From: a virus
Strand: one strand, 5' to 3'
IMG/VR virus record: IMGVR_UViG_3300009184_002422
Span: 1-20,299 of that record
Length of the DNA stretch: 20,299 bases
In this document: positions 7,486-13,823 of the stretch, piece by piece
Layout: every line of letters starts with the position of its first letter
Position numbering within the stretch: the stretch's first letter is position 1
Notes under the pieces: model-generated
Database searches by the model: none
What the model was told of the DNA's origin: nothing
Seen by the model: only the letters and a program-made list of their open reading frames with translations
Made by a program: the position numbers and the translations under genes

Positions 7486-7883
7486 TGGGATTCTTTGACC
7501 GCTTTAAGAAAAAGCCGGAACCTAAACCTGTGGCGGAAAAGGTTATTCGTGTGCCCCGGACACCTGAAAAGTCTGCCAAGGAACTTGCCACTGAAAAAGG
7601 TGAGCCTTATGTGGCCATTGTTACCATGGACATTGATCCCAACAACTTGCACCAAGGTGCATTTGAACTGGACTGGAATGAAATATTCATTGCACGACTG
7701 GTCAAAGCCGGCTACATGATGAAGCCCACAGACGCAGACTCAGACATTGTGGATCGCTGGTTCCAGAATGTGTGCAGACACGTGGTAATGGAAACCTGGG
7801 AACAAGACCAAGCCATGCGCAACTCAGCAAATGGTTATGTCCACACTCGAGACATTGGCGATGGACGCAGTGAGATCAGTTAA
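7485..7883 (+). CDS. Conserved T4-like phage hypothetical protein (132 aa)
   Basis: The ATG at 7485 shares a base with the queE stop and is preferred to an upstream in-frame GTG. The product begins MGFFDRFKKKPEPKPV, a basic, proline-rich lead. A folded part follows with FELDWNEIFIARLVKAGY, KPTDADSDIVDRWFQNVCR and a C-terminal RDIGDGRSEIS. This closely recalls a hypothetical protein conserved in cyanophage-like myoviruses, from memory. It has no membrane helix. The role is unknown; its position ahead of nucleotide and DNA-repair type genes fits a structural or replication accessory protein equally well. Confidence 0.82.
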   Translation: MGFFDRFKKKPEPKPVAEKVIRVPRTPEKSAKELATEKGEPYVAIVTMDIDPNNLHQGAFELDWNEIFIARLVKAGYMMKPTDADSDIVDRWFQNVCRHVVMETWEQDQAMRNSANGYVHTRDIGDGRSEIS

Positions 7884-7892
7884 GGAAATATC

Positions 7893-8384
7893 ATGATGGA
7901 TGGAAGACGTGTGGGCTTTACTGCCAGCACATTTGATTTGTTACATGCTGGCCACATTGCCATGCTGCGTGAAGCCCGAGAAGAATGCGACTACTTGATT
8001 TGCGCATTGCAAAATGATCCCACCCTGGATCGACCCAACAAGAACCGCCCAGTGCAGAGCATTGTGGAACGACAACTACAACTGATAGGCTGCAAGTACG
8101 TGGACGAAGTTTGGGTGTACAACACAGAAAAAGATCTAGAAGACCTGTTGTTGATCCTGCCCATTGATGTGCGCATCTTGGGTGTAGAATATGAAGGTCG
8201 TGAATTCACCGGTCGTGAGATTTGTCACAAACGTGATATTGAATTGCATTTCAATGGTCGTGATCACTCATTCAGTAGCAGTGAACTACGCCAACGTGTG
8301 GCCACAGCCGAAGACTTGAAGCGGAAACTGGAGTCATGGGAACCGGTAGGTGCAGATGACACAGGTGGTCCCAGTCCCAGATGA
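7893..8384 (+). CDS. Cytidylyltransferase-family nucleotidyltransferase (TagD-like)
   Basis: This 163-residue protein has the HIGH-type nucleotide-binding signature STFDLLHAGHIAMLREA at residues 9-25. A DHSFSSSELRQRV segment near 126 matches the C-terminal ISSSxxR-like motif of glycerol-3-phosphate or ethanolamine-phosphate cytidylyltransferases. Such enzymes activate a phosphorylated small molecule as a CDP derivative for transfer to lipids or glycans. AAGGA lies six bases before the first of two tandem ATGs (7893, 7896), so 7893 is used. Its stop overlaps the ATG of the second SGNH-like gene, which supports a shared role in glycan or head-group chemistry. The exact substrate cannot be read from sequence. 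Confidence 0.82.
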   Translation: MMDGRRVGFTASTFDLLHAGHIAMLREAREECDYLICALQNDPTLDRPNKNRPVQSIVERQLQLIGCKYVDEVWVYNTEKDLEDLLLILPIDVRILGVEYEGREFTGREICHKRDIELHFNGRDHSFSSSELRQRVATAEDLKRKLESWEPVGADDTGGPSPR

Positions 8385-9100
8385 TATTGTATGCCAATGG
8401 TTGCAGTCACACAGCAGGCGCAGAAGCAGTTGTGCCAGATTCATTTGCAGAGGATGATGGAAAGAACGGTATAGATCGTCGCCCACATCCACTCAACTTG
8501 GCGGCCAGTTGGTGCACACATTTGGCAAGAGCCCTCAGCCGGACATTGCACTGTGATGCTGAATCAGCCAGCAGTAACGATCGCATCATTAGAACCACAC
8601 GTGAATGGATCACTAACAATCCTGATCAGTTGCACCGTGTGTTCATGGTCATACAGTGGACAACTTGGGAACGTGAAGAGTGGTTGCATAAAGGCACGTG
8701 GTATCAGGTCAATGCATCAGGTGTAGATTGGGTTCCTGAAGAACTACGGCAACGATACAAGCAGTTTGTGGTTGATGTAGATTGGGCAACCAAAACTCAG
8801 GAATGTCATGAAAAGATTTGGACATTTCATACCGAACTGCAAAATTTGAACATTCCCCATTTGTTTTACAGTGGGCATAATACGTTTGGTGATGTCCAAA
8901 ATCAACATGTTTGGGGTACCAGTTACATGTATCCTTACAACCGGCAAGGTTCTTACAATGCTATTTTACAACGAAACGGACATGTGCCCACAAAAGGACA
9001 CCATTTTGATGCCAAAGGCCATTGCTTTTGGGCCAAGTATGTGTTACAATACATCAAACAAAACAACTTGGTGACACACAATGCGCTATCTACTGATTGA
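8381..9100 (+). CDS. SGNH-like protein, second copy
   Basis: The 239-residue product begins MILYANGCSHTAGAEAV; NGCSHT is a GDSL/SGNH block I-like motif. A later SASSNDRIIRTT segment could form the oxyanion-hole Asn region. The C-terminal GHHFDAKGHCFWAKYVL fits the Asp-x-x-His/GH block V region. Marine phage genomes often carry proteins starting with this NGCSHT pattern, from memory. It is only remotely similar to the protein at 5939, so the two are probably separate family members. ATG overlaps the cytidylyltransferase stop (ATGA), and its own 3' end overlaps the exonuclease start by 20 bases. Esterase or deacetylase activity on a glycan is inferred, not shown. Confidence 0.62.
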   Translation: MILYANGCSHTAGAEAVVPDSFAEDDGKNGIDRRPHPLNLAASWCTHLARALSRTLHCDAESASSNDRIIRTTREWITNNPDQLHRVFMVIQWTTWEREEWLHKGTWYQVNASGVDWVPEELRQRYKQFVVDVDWATKTQECHEKIWTFHTELQNLNIPHLFYSGHNTFGDVQNQHVWGTSYMYPYNRQGSYNAILQRNGHVPTKGHHFDAKGHCFWAKYVLQYIKQNNLVTHNALSTD

Positions 9101-10139
9101 TACTAGTAACATGTTTTTCCGTGCGCGGCACCAAGCACATCGTGCCGCAGACACCTGGACCAAACTGGGCTTTGCCCTGCACCTCACCTTGATGAGTGCA
9201 AACAAAGTGGCACGTGATTTAGGTGCTGATCATGTGGTATTTGCACTAGAAGGTAGATCTTGGCGTAAAGATCACTACCGGCCTTACAAAGCAAACCGTG
9301 CAGTGGCACGTGGGCAAATGAGCGAAACAGAAGCAGAAGAGGACAAACTGTTCTGGGAAACCTATGATGAGCTGACTAAATACTTGTCTACACGAACCAA
9401 CTGTAGTGTGATCCGTTGTGCCACAGCAGAAGCAGACGATATCATTGCACGTTGGATTGCACTACACCCCCAAGACGAACACGTTATTGTTAGTTCAGAT
9501 TCTGACTTTGTGCAGTTGATTGCACCCAATGTAAAATTGTACAATGGCATCAACGATCACTTGTTTAGTGTTGCGGGTGTTACAGACGCAAAAGGCAAAA
9601 ACTTGGCATTTACTATTGAGAGCAACTCAAAGATCAAAGTTGGCAAAGCCGATGCCAACTTTGTACCTCCTGTGGATTATCAGAAATGGGTGTTGTTCTT
9701 GAAGTGCATGCGTGGTGATCCTGGTGACAATGTGTTTTCGGCCTATCCTGGTGTGCGTGTGAAAGGCACCAAGAATCAAGTGGGACTGACAGAAGCATTT
9801 GAAGATCGTGACCGTCGCGGCTATGCGTGGAACAATCTCATGTTGCAACGTTGGATGGACCATGAACAAACAGAGCGCAAGGTCTTGGACGACTATGAAC
9901 GCAACCGTACCTTGATTGATCTCACTGCACAGCCTGATGCAATCAAGGCCGTGGTAGACGAAGCCATACGTGAGCAGATTAGTCATCGAGATGTGGGCAT
10001 GGTAGGTGCGCAATTTTTAAGATTCTGTGGCAAATATGAACTCACCAAACTCAGTGACTATTCAGACGCAATTGGTCGCTGGTTGAACGAAACATACAAA
10101 GGAGTATTGGATGATCGAAGCAAAACCCATAGTGGATAA
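9081..10139 (+). CDS. 5'-3' exonuclease / flap endonuclease, T4 RNase H type
   Basis: This 352-residue protein belongs to the FEN-like 5' nuclease family, which removes RNA primers and 5' flaps during lagging-strand synthesis. Visible are the N-terminal metal-binding strand YLLIDTSNMFFRARH, the Arg/Lys-rich arch segment RKDHYRPYKANR, the acidic cluster TAEADDIIARW and VIVSSDSDFVQL. The helix-hairpin-helix segment MRGDPGDNVFSAYPGV (near residue 214) binds DNA and carries the last metal Asp. Length is close to T4 RNase H (305 residues) with extensions. The start lies inside the previous gene, and its 3' end overlaps the next gene by 29 bases. This is one of the clearest T4-like core functions in the window. 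Confidence 0.9.
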   Translation: MRYLLIDTSNMFFRARHQAHRAADTWTKLGFALHLTLMSANKVARDLGADHVVFALEGRSWRKDHYRPYKANRAVARGQMSETEAEEDKLFWETYDELTKYLSTRTNCSVIRCATAEADDIIARWIALHPQDEHVIVSSDSDFVQLIAPNVKLYNGINDHLFSVAGVTDAKGKNLAFTIESNSKIKVGKADANFVPPVDYQKWVLFLKCMRGDPGDNVFSAYPGVRVKGTKNQVGLTEAFEDRDRRGYAWNNLMLQRWMDHEQTERKVLDDYERNRTLIDLTAQPDAIKAVVDEAIREQISHRDVGMVGAQFLRFCGKYELTKLSDYSDAIGRWLNETYKGVLDDRSKTHSG

Positions 10140-10560
10140 AAAGTATTGGATCTTGAAACAAGACGATCGCAAGGTTGGTGTGGTAGAGGCCGAAGGCGAC
10201 GGTTACACTGTGCGCATCAATGATCAGGTGGGCCGGTTCAAAACCATTCCCATGGTGCGTAAAAAGGTAGACATTGAATTTGTACCACCTGAAAAGACCA
10301 CCCGGCCTGCGCCAGATCAGGTGCATGGATTTGAAACAGGATGCAGAGCATTCAATCCCATGTGGGATGTCAAACACCGATTACCCTTGTTCACAAAAGA
10401 ACGCAAATCCAAGTCATGGTATGCCGCAGGTTGGTATGCTGTGAAACAACATCGTAGTTGGAAGTTAATTCGCAACCCAAAATTAATTGTGTTGGAACGC
10501 TATCAATACCAAGGTCCATTTCATACCCAGGAGGCAGCACGTGATAAATCCCTTTCGTGA
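10111..10560 (+). CDS. Hypothetical protein between exonuclease and MazG genes (149 aa)
   Basis: The gene starts inside the exonuclease gene and ends inside the next one (20-base overlap), so it belongs to the same tight operon. The product begins MIEAKPIVDKKYWILKQDDR. Its N-terminal half looks beta-rich (GVVEAEGDGYTVRINDQVGR) with a basic stretch around VRKKVDIEFVPPEK. The C-terminal half contains KSWYAAGWYAVK and ends with RYQYQGPFHTQEAARD, a small module that often closes phage proteins of this type. I cannot name a family. The many basic and aromatic residues would suit nucleic-acid binding, but this is a guess. Confidence 0.72.
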   Translation: MIEAKPIVDKKYWILKQDDRKVGVVEAEGDGYTVRINDQVGRFKTIPMVRKKVDIEFVPPEKTTRPAPDQVHGFETGCRAFNPMWDVKHRLPLFTKERKSKSWYAAGWYAVKQHRSWKLIRNPKLIVLERYQYQGPFHTQEAARDKSLS

Positions 10561-10903
10561 TCAAGAAAAGTTTATGCAAGCCTGTGATCAATCAACAGAT
10601 GTAATGAATCAATCACAGTACGCAATGTACAAAAATTTAATTCAAGAAGAATTCCAAGAACTTCAAGAAGCCGTAGTCCAAGAAGAAGAACTGGATGCAT
10701 TAATTGACATCCTTGTGGTCACAATTGGTGCTATCCATTCAGCAGGCTTTGATGCCGAAGGTGCCTGGAGAGAAGTCATGGCCACTAACTTTGCCAAGAT
10801 TGATAGGGAAACTGGCAAGGTTCGCAAGCGTGAAGATGGTAAAGTACTCAAGCCCACAGGTTGGCACCCACCTGTGTTGTCGCCGTATCTAACTAGAAAA
10901 TGA
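10541..10903 (+). CDS. MazG-like nucleotide pyrophosphohydrolase, GTG start
   Basis: The start is the GTG at 10541, because a perfect AGGAGG (10529-10534) lies six bases upstream. The upstream ATG frame (10487) has no such signal and lacks family similarity. The 120-residue product shows the all-alpha NTP-PPase pattern: EEFQELQEAV and ELDALIDILVVTIGAI provide the ExxE and DxxxD metal ligands. The C-terminal region NFAKIDRETGKVRKREDGKV followed by KPTGWHPPV is typical of phage MazG-like proteins. These hydrolyse NTPs or dNTPs to monophosphates and are thought to influence (p)ppGpp or dNTP pools during infection. The 3' end overlaps the endonuclease VII ATG (ATGA). Confidence 0.85.
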   Translation: MINPFRDQEKFMQACDQSTDVMNQSQYAMYKNLIQEEFQELQEAVVQEEELDALIDILVVTIGAIHSAGFDAEGAWREVMATNFAKIDRETGKVRKREDGKVLKPTGWHPPVLSPYLTRK

Positions 10904-11280
10904 TCGAAGAAAAAACCAAAGTCTGTAACGGATGTAAACAAACACTGCCAGTGTCATTGTACAGCAAAAGCAACGGTGCCAAATATCCCAGAAGCAAATG
11001 CAAGGCCTGCGAAAAAGCACTGGATCAAGTTCGACGCCGAATCAAAAGTCAAGTTGAACCCCCACCTGTAGATTACCGTTGTCCCATTTGTCAACGAGAT
11101 CATGAACAAATAAAAGGACGTGGTGGCATGAGATCTGGAGCATGGTGCTGTGATCACGACCACACAACAGAAAAATTCAGAGCATGGTTATGTCATGATT
11201 GCAATCGTGGTTTGGGATTTTTAGGAGACGATCCAGATCGTTGTCAACGAGCAGTTGACTATTTGAAAGACCACTTATGA
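10900..11280 (+). CDS. Recombination endonuclease VII (T4 gp49-like)
   Basis: Endonuclease VII resolves Holliday junctions and branched DNA before and during packaging. This 126-residue protein carries the structural zinc ligands Cys61/Cys64 and Cys98/Cys101. Between them lies the catalytic His-Me segment CCDHDHTTEKFRAWLC (DHDH at 85-88), and Asn102 corresponds to the T4 metal-binding Asn62. The run LCHDCNRGLGFLGDDP is very typical of the family. An additional N-terminal CxxC...CxxC pair (Cys9/12, Cys34/37) suggests a second zinc finger. At 126 residues it is shorter than T4 gp49 (157), which has a C-terminal dimerisation part. Both ends overlap neighbouring genes through ATGA junctions. Confidence 0.92.
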   Translation: MIEEKTKVCNGCKQTLPVSLYSKSNGAKYPRSKCKACEKALDQVRRRIKSQVEPPPVDYRCPICQRDHEQIKGRGGMRSGAWCCDHDHTTEKFRAWLCHDCNRGLGFLGDDPDRCQRAVDYLKDHL

Positions 11281-11489
11281 GCTTGCACATACATCGTTTT
11301 GTGGACTCAATCAAAGCACACGAAGCCCGCGGACAAAAAGACTTTATGATGAGCATGCGCGATGCCAAAGACTTACATACAGATATCACTAAACTGTTGA
11401 TTACATTGGAACAAATGCGTGAACAGCAGACTCGTGGCGCAGAAGTAGTAGAAGTGCAGATCACCGGGGGCAGTTTCAAATCTGCATAG
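11277..11489 (+). CDS. Small helical conserved phage protein (70 aa)
   Basis: This begins at an ATG overlapping the endonuclease VII stop (ATGA). The product starts MSLHIHRFVDSIKAHEARGQ and continues KDFMMSMRDAKDLHTDITKL, an almost wholly helical, amphipathic sequence that may form a coiled coil. It ends QITGGSFKSA. It strongly recalls a small hypothetical protein conserved among T4-like cyanophages, from memory. Function is unknown; a small oligomerising scaffold or accessory role is possible. It is the last gene of an unbroken overlapping run that begins at 10111. Confidence 0.8.
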   Translation: MSLHIHRFVDSIKAHEARGQKDFMMSMRDAKDLHTDITKLLITLEQMREQQTRGAEVVEVQITGGSFKSA

Positions 11490-11496
11490 TTATTGG

Positions 11497-11504
11497 CATA
11501 AATA
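11497..11504 (+). promoter_or_regulatory. Late-promoter-like element CATAAATA
   Basis: CATAAATA differs from the T4 late consensus TATAAATA by one base. It lies in the 30-base gap after the 70-aa gene. A start about six bases downstream would give a leader of roughly ten bases carrying GGAG before the ATG at 11520. Confidence 0.55.
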
Positions 11505-11519
11505 AACATGGAGTTTAAT

Positions 11520-11816
11520 ATGTCAAGACCAAAGCCAACAGTGCTGATCGAGCACACCAACAAACAATCCTACAAGACCGAGCAGGTGCTGGCCTCAGAA
11601 GGTGTGTGGGCAGTGTTTTTTGATACCAAGCCCATTAATTTAAAGACCAGCAACTTGCTCACACAGTTTCCTGGTCCCAAGTACAAAAAAGTATCGTTTT
11701 CCAACCCCGGACACGCTATCAACTTGGCTCGCAAACTCAACACACAATTCCGAACAGACAAGTTCTCGGTTGTGCTGTTAACACAAGGGGATAAGATCTA
11801 TCCCAATGCTCAATAA
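11520..11816 (+). CDS. Conserved phage hypothetical protein (98 aa)
   Basis: The ATG at 11520 is chosen over the in-frame ATG at 11508, because GGAG (11510-11513) lies six bases before it and the protein then begins MSRPKPTVLIEHTNKQSYKT. The sequence continues with VWAVFFDTKPINLKTSN, FPGPKYKKVSFSNPGHAINL and ARKLNTQFRTDKFSVVLL, a compact alpha/beta pattern with a basic surface. From memory it matches a hypothetical protein widespread in T4-like marine phages. No known catalytic motif is visible. It is preceded by a candidate late promoter and overlaps the next gene by 11 bases. Confidence 0.82.
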   Translation: MSRPKPTVLIEHTNKQSYKTEQVLASEGVWAVFFDTKPINLKTSNLLTQFPGPKYKKVSFSNPGHAINLARKLNTQFRTDKFSVVLLTQGDKIYPNAQ

Positions 11817-12165
11817 ACTTGCCCTCACTCGAGAACTCATAACACGTTATCCTGATGCCCCCTCCTTGGATGAAGCCATGACCACTTGGTGGCAGAACAT
11901 CCGTGATGATGGTGGCATGCGACTCACATACGAAGGCTTCTATGTGTTTGAGAACTTGCTGGAACTCAGCAGTTATTCATTTGACTTGCCAGAGAAATTG
12001 CTCACGCCAAAAAACTTAATTGCGTTGGATCGACACATGACCTGTCCTTATTACATGATCAACAATCGCAAACTCAACAAACTGATAATGTTTGGCAGTC
12101 GAGAAGCCATGATGGCTGTGTTGCATGGCGACATGCAGAGATTTATTTTGAGTTTAAGTTATTAG
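11806..12165 (+). CDS. Conserved phage hypothetical protein (119 aa)
   Basis: The gene starts within the end of its neighbour. The product begins MLNKLALTRELITRYPDAPS and has TWWQNIRDDGGMRLTYEGFY, LTPKNLIALDRHMTCPYYMI and EAMMAVLHGDMQRFI. These blocks resemble a small hypothetical protein of T4-like marine phages, from memory. The predominantly helical pattern and the MRLTYEGF segment could reflect a nucleic-acid binding fold, but I cannot show it. Its end overlaps the convergent minus-strand gene by 23 bases, marking the border of the plus-strand core block. Confidence 0.78.
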   Translation: MLNKLALTRELITRYPDAPSLDEAMTTWWQNIRDDGGMRLTYEGFYVFENLLELSSYSFDLPEKLLTPKNLIALDRHMTCPYYMINNRKLNKLIMFGSREAMMAVLHGDMQRFILSLSY

Positions 12166-13105
12166 CCAATTGCTCACAGTCTCGAATAAATCTCAATTCC
12201 ATGATATTGGTATAATCATCCAGCAGAAATTCACGTTGAGCCTTTAGTCTTGATTGATAAGGTGACAAATCAATTTGACCTTGTATGAGATTGCGATTTA
12301 ATTCCAATGCTTGTGTTAGTCTTGTTTCGTTAGGCAGATTGTCATAACTGTTGTCAACCACATCATCAAACATATCAAATCCATGCGCACGTATACTAGA
12401 TACCAGGCCTCGTGACCCTATGATGATGGGTATCTGTTGTGCCAACATAGCAAACAAAGTTTTTTCGCAAAACAATCCAGGTACAGGATCATACAGTGTT
12501 TCGGTCACAATGTTCACTGCACAAGATCCATACACATTGGCCAGTCTAATAAAATTTTCGTTGTTTTCTGTGCCGCGATAGGTGCCATAATCCCATTCAG
12601 ACAGTGGAATATCTGTGCCATAACTGAGCACGCCGTTGCCCCACTCTGTTAACATATTGACTACCCAACGTCGGTGATTGCATTTTCTACCATTGAGGCA
12701 TTGCCAGGGTTGTGTTTTGGGTTGTTCAACCACGTGACGCCATTCATGCCAGCAGTCCCGCATTCTGTGAATTTCTCTATAATTGTGACTGCTGAATTCA
12801 ATGAGATTTACAGGGCCATTGTAAACTTTTTCCAATCCAGGATGCATGTGAGTTACCAGCACACGGTCGGCATGTTTGCCATAATGATCGCGCACACGAT
12901 CTAATTCTATAATACCTTGATCAGTTATAGTCACAAAATCTTGAAAATGTAATATCAAAAGAGAGTTTGATTTCCAATTTATTTCTGGCAGTTTCAACGG
13001 CCAGCCAGGTTCAGGATGATAGGGAGGCACAAAACTGTTTGGTTCTACATGCACATCAAAACCTAATTTTTCCAGGGTGTTCTTAAAAAATTGTGAGTAG
13101 TTCAT
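12143..13105 (-). CDS. Fucosyltransferase/exostosin-like glycosyltransferase
   Basis: The minus-strand start is placed at 13105 (MNYSQFFKNTLEKLGFDVHV), giving 320 residues. Longer in-frame starts at 13129 and 13168 would run into the divergent gene and precede no conserved sequence. The C-terminal half shows VTETLYD, LFCEKTLFAMLAQQIPIIIG and LVSSIRAHGFDMFDDVVD. This resembles the nucleotide-sugar binding half of GT-B fucosyltransferase-like and exostosin-like enzymes (ET...EKtf....a.PvI.G). The protein at 15264-16256 shares this block, so the two are paralogues. The likely role is adding sugars to a surface glycan or phage component. No Shine-Dalgarno is visible; a late-promoter-like AGTAAATA ends four bases before the ATG. 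Confidence 0.68.
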   Translation of the reverse strand: MNYSQFFKNTLEKLGFDVHVEPNSFVPPYHPEPGWPLKLPEINWKSNSLLILHFQDFVTITDQGIIELDRVRDHYGKHADRVLVTHMHPGLEKVYNGPVNLIEFSSHNYREIHRMRDCWHEWRHVVEQPKTQPWQCLNGRKCNHRRWVVNMLTEWGNGVLSYGTDIPLSEWDYGTYRGTENNENFIRLANVYGSCAVNIVTETLYDPVPGLFCEKTLFAMLAQQIPIIIGSRGLVSSIRAHGFDMFDDVVDNSYDNLPNETRLTQALELNRNLIQGQIDLSPYQSRLKAQREFLLDDYTNIMELRFIRDCEQLANNLNSK

Positions 13106-13109
13106 TGAA

Positions 13110-13117
13110 TATTTACT
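13110..13117 (-). promoter_or_regulatory. Late-promoter-like element AGTAAATA (minus)
   Basis: Read on the minus strand, AGTAAATA ends four bases before the ATG at 13105. It overlaps, by three bases, an opposing element for the divergent plus-strand gene. No ribosome-binding site lies between element and start codon. Confidence 0.45.
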
Positions 13118-13122
13118 AAGTA
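13115..13122 (+). promoter_or_regulatory. Late-promoter-like element ACTAAGTA (plus)
   Basis: ACTAAGTA matches the TAA(A/G)TA core seen at other starts in the window and ends five bases before the ATG at 13128. It is back-to-back with the minus-strand element at 13110-13117. The match to T4 TATAAATA is imperfect, so the call rests on repeated spacing. Confidence 0.4.
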
Positions 13123-13127
13123 GACGC

Positions 13128-13823
13128 ATGTATTGGAATAATCCCTTGATAACATTGCCCTGGCCCAATGTCAGAGACCCTGTAGTAGAAAGTTTTCACA
13201 ACGGCACACATTGTTTGTACTACAACCCCCAAACCAAATTTGACACTGTACAAACCAATCAACGACTGCAGGATTTGTGCAACTGGGCCAATGCAGGACT
13301 AGGTAGTGGACTACAAAATTTCATCAATGATTCCAGCAACTATTACGACATAGCAAACTTGATCAAACTCAACATGTGGATTGCAGATATCAAACAACAG
13401 GGCATTGTAAAACCTTGGATGATGTTGGATCAAGGTGATGGCACATATCTTGCGGGCACAGGAGACTCAAGGCTGAGGTGTTTGGAATGCATTCCTGAAA
13501 TAACCCATGTGCCAGCATTTATAAGCACACGCCAAGAACGTGCGTGGTTGTATGCAGGACTAGAACAAGTACAATGTTTTGATAGATTTGCTGAATTGTG
13601 TGCTGCTGAATCGGGACAAGAATTTTTGTTTAGACTTACAGATGTCACTGCACCCTATGGCATATACTGGTACGAGTACAACAACGAACGTACTAGATCA
13701 ATAACTCCCAGTGAATCTTGGTGTGTGCGCACCTTTGCCAACTATGCTCAACAACATCCAGACCTAACAATCACCAAAGACTGGTTCAATCAACTGAAAG
13801 ATTGGCAAACATTTGCTGATTGA
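13128..13823 (+). CDS. Protein with ParB/sulfiredoxin-like signature (231 aa, tentative)
   Basis: This plus-strand gene lies alone between minus-strand genes, overlapping the end of the asparagine synthetase gene by 38 bases. Residues 85-133 read IADIKQQGIVKPWMML, then YLAGTGDSRLRCLE and ITHVPAFI. This follows the ParB/Srx-fold pattern (i..qGi.kP..v....y.l..G..Rl.A......vPa.i). ParB-fold proteins bind CTP or ATP and act in DNA partitioning, as nucleases or as phosphotransferases. The remaining parts (residues 1-80 and 140-231) are unassigned and aromatic-rich. No Shine-Dalgarno is seen; a late-promoter-like element precedes the ATG. Its place between glycosyltransferase and asparagine synthetase genes hints at a shared cargo role. 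The fold call is tentative. Confidence 0.6.
   Translation: MYWNNPLITLPWPNVRDPVVESFHNGTHCLYYNPQTKFDTVQTNQRLQDLCNWANAGLGSGLQNFINDSSNYYDIANLIKLNMWIADIKQQGIVKPWMMLDQGDGTYLAGTGDSRLRCLECIPEITHVPAFISTRQERAWLYAGLEQVQCFDRFAELCAAESGQEFLFRLTDVTAPYGIYWYEYNNERTRSITPSESWCVRTFANYAQQHPDLTITKDWFNQLKDWQTFAD

Noticed and set aside
11471-11486. GCAG...CTGC hairpin as terminator after the 70-aa gene
   Set aside because: A four-base stem without a T-tract, inside the coding sequence; too weak.
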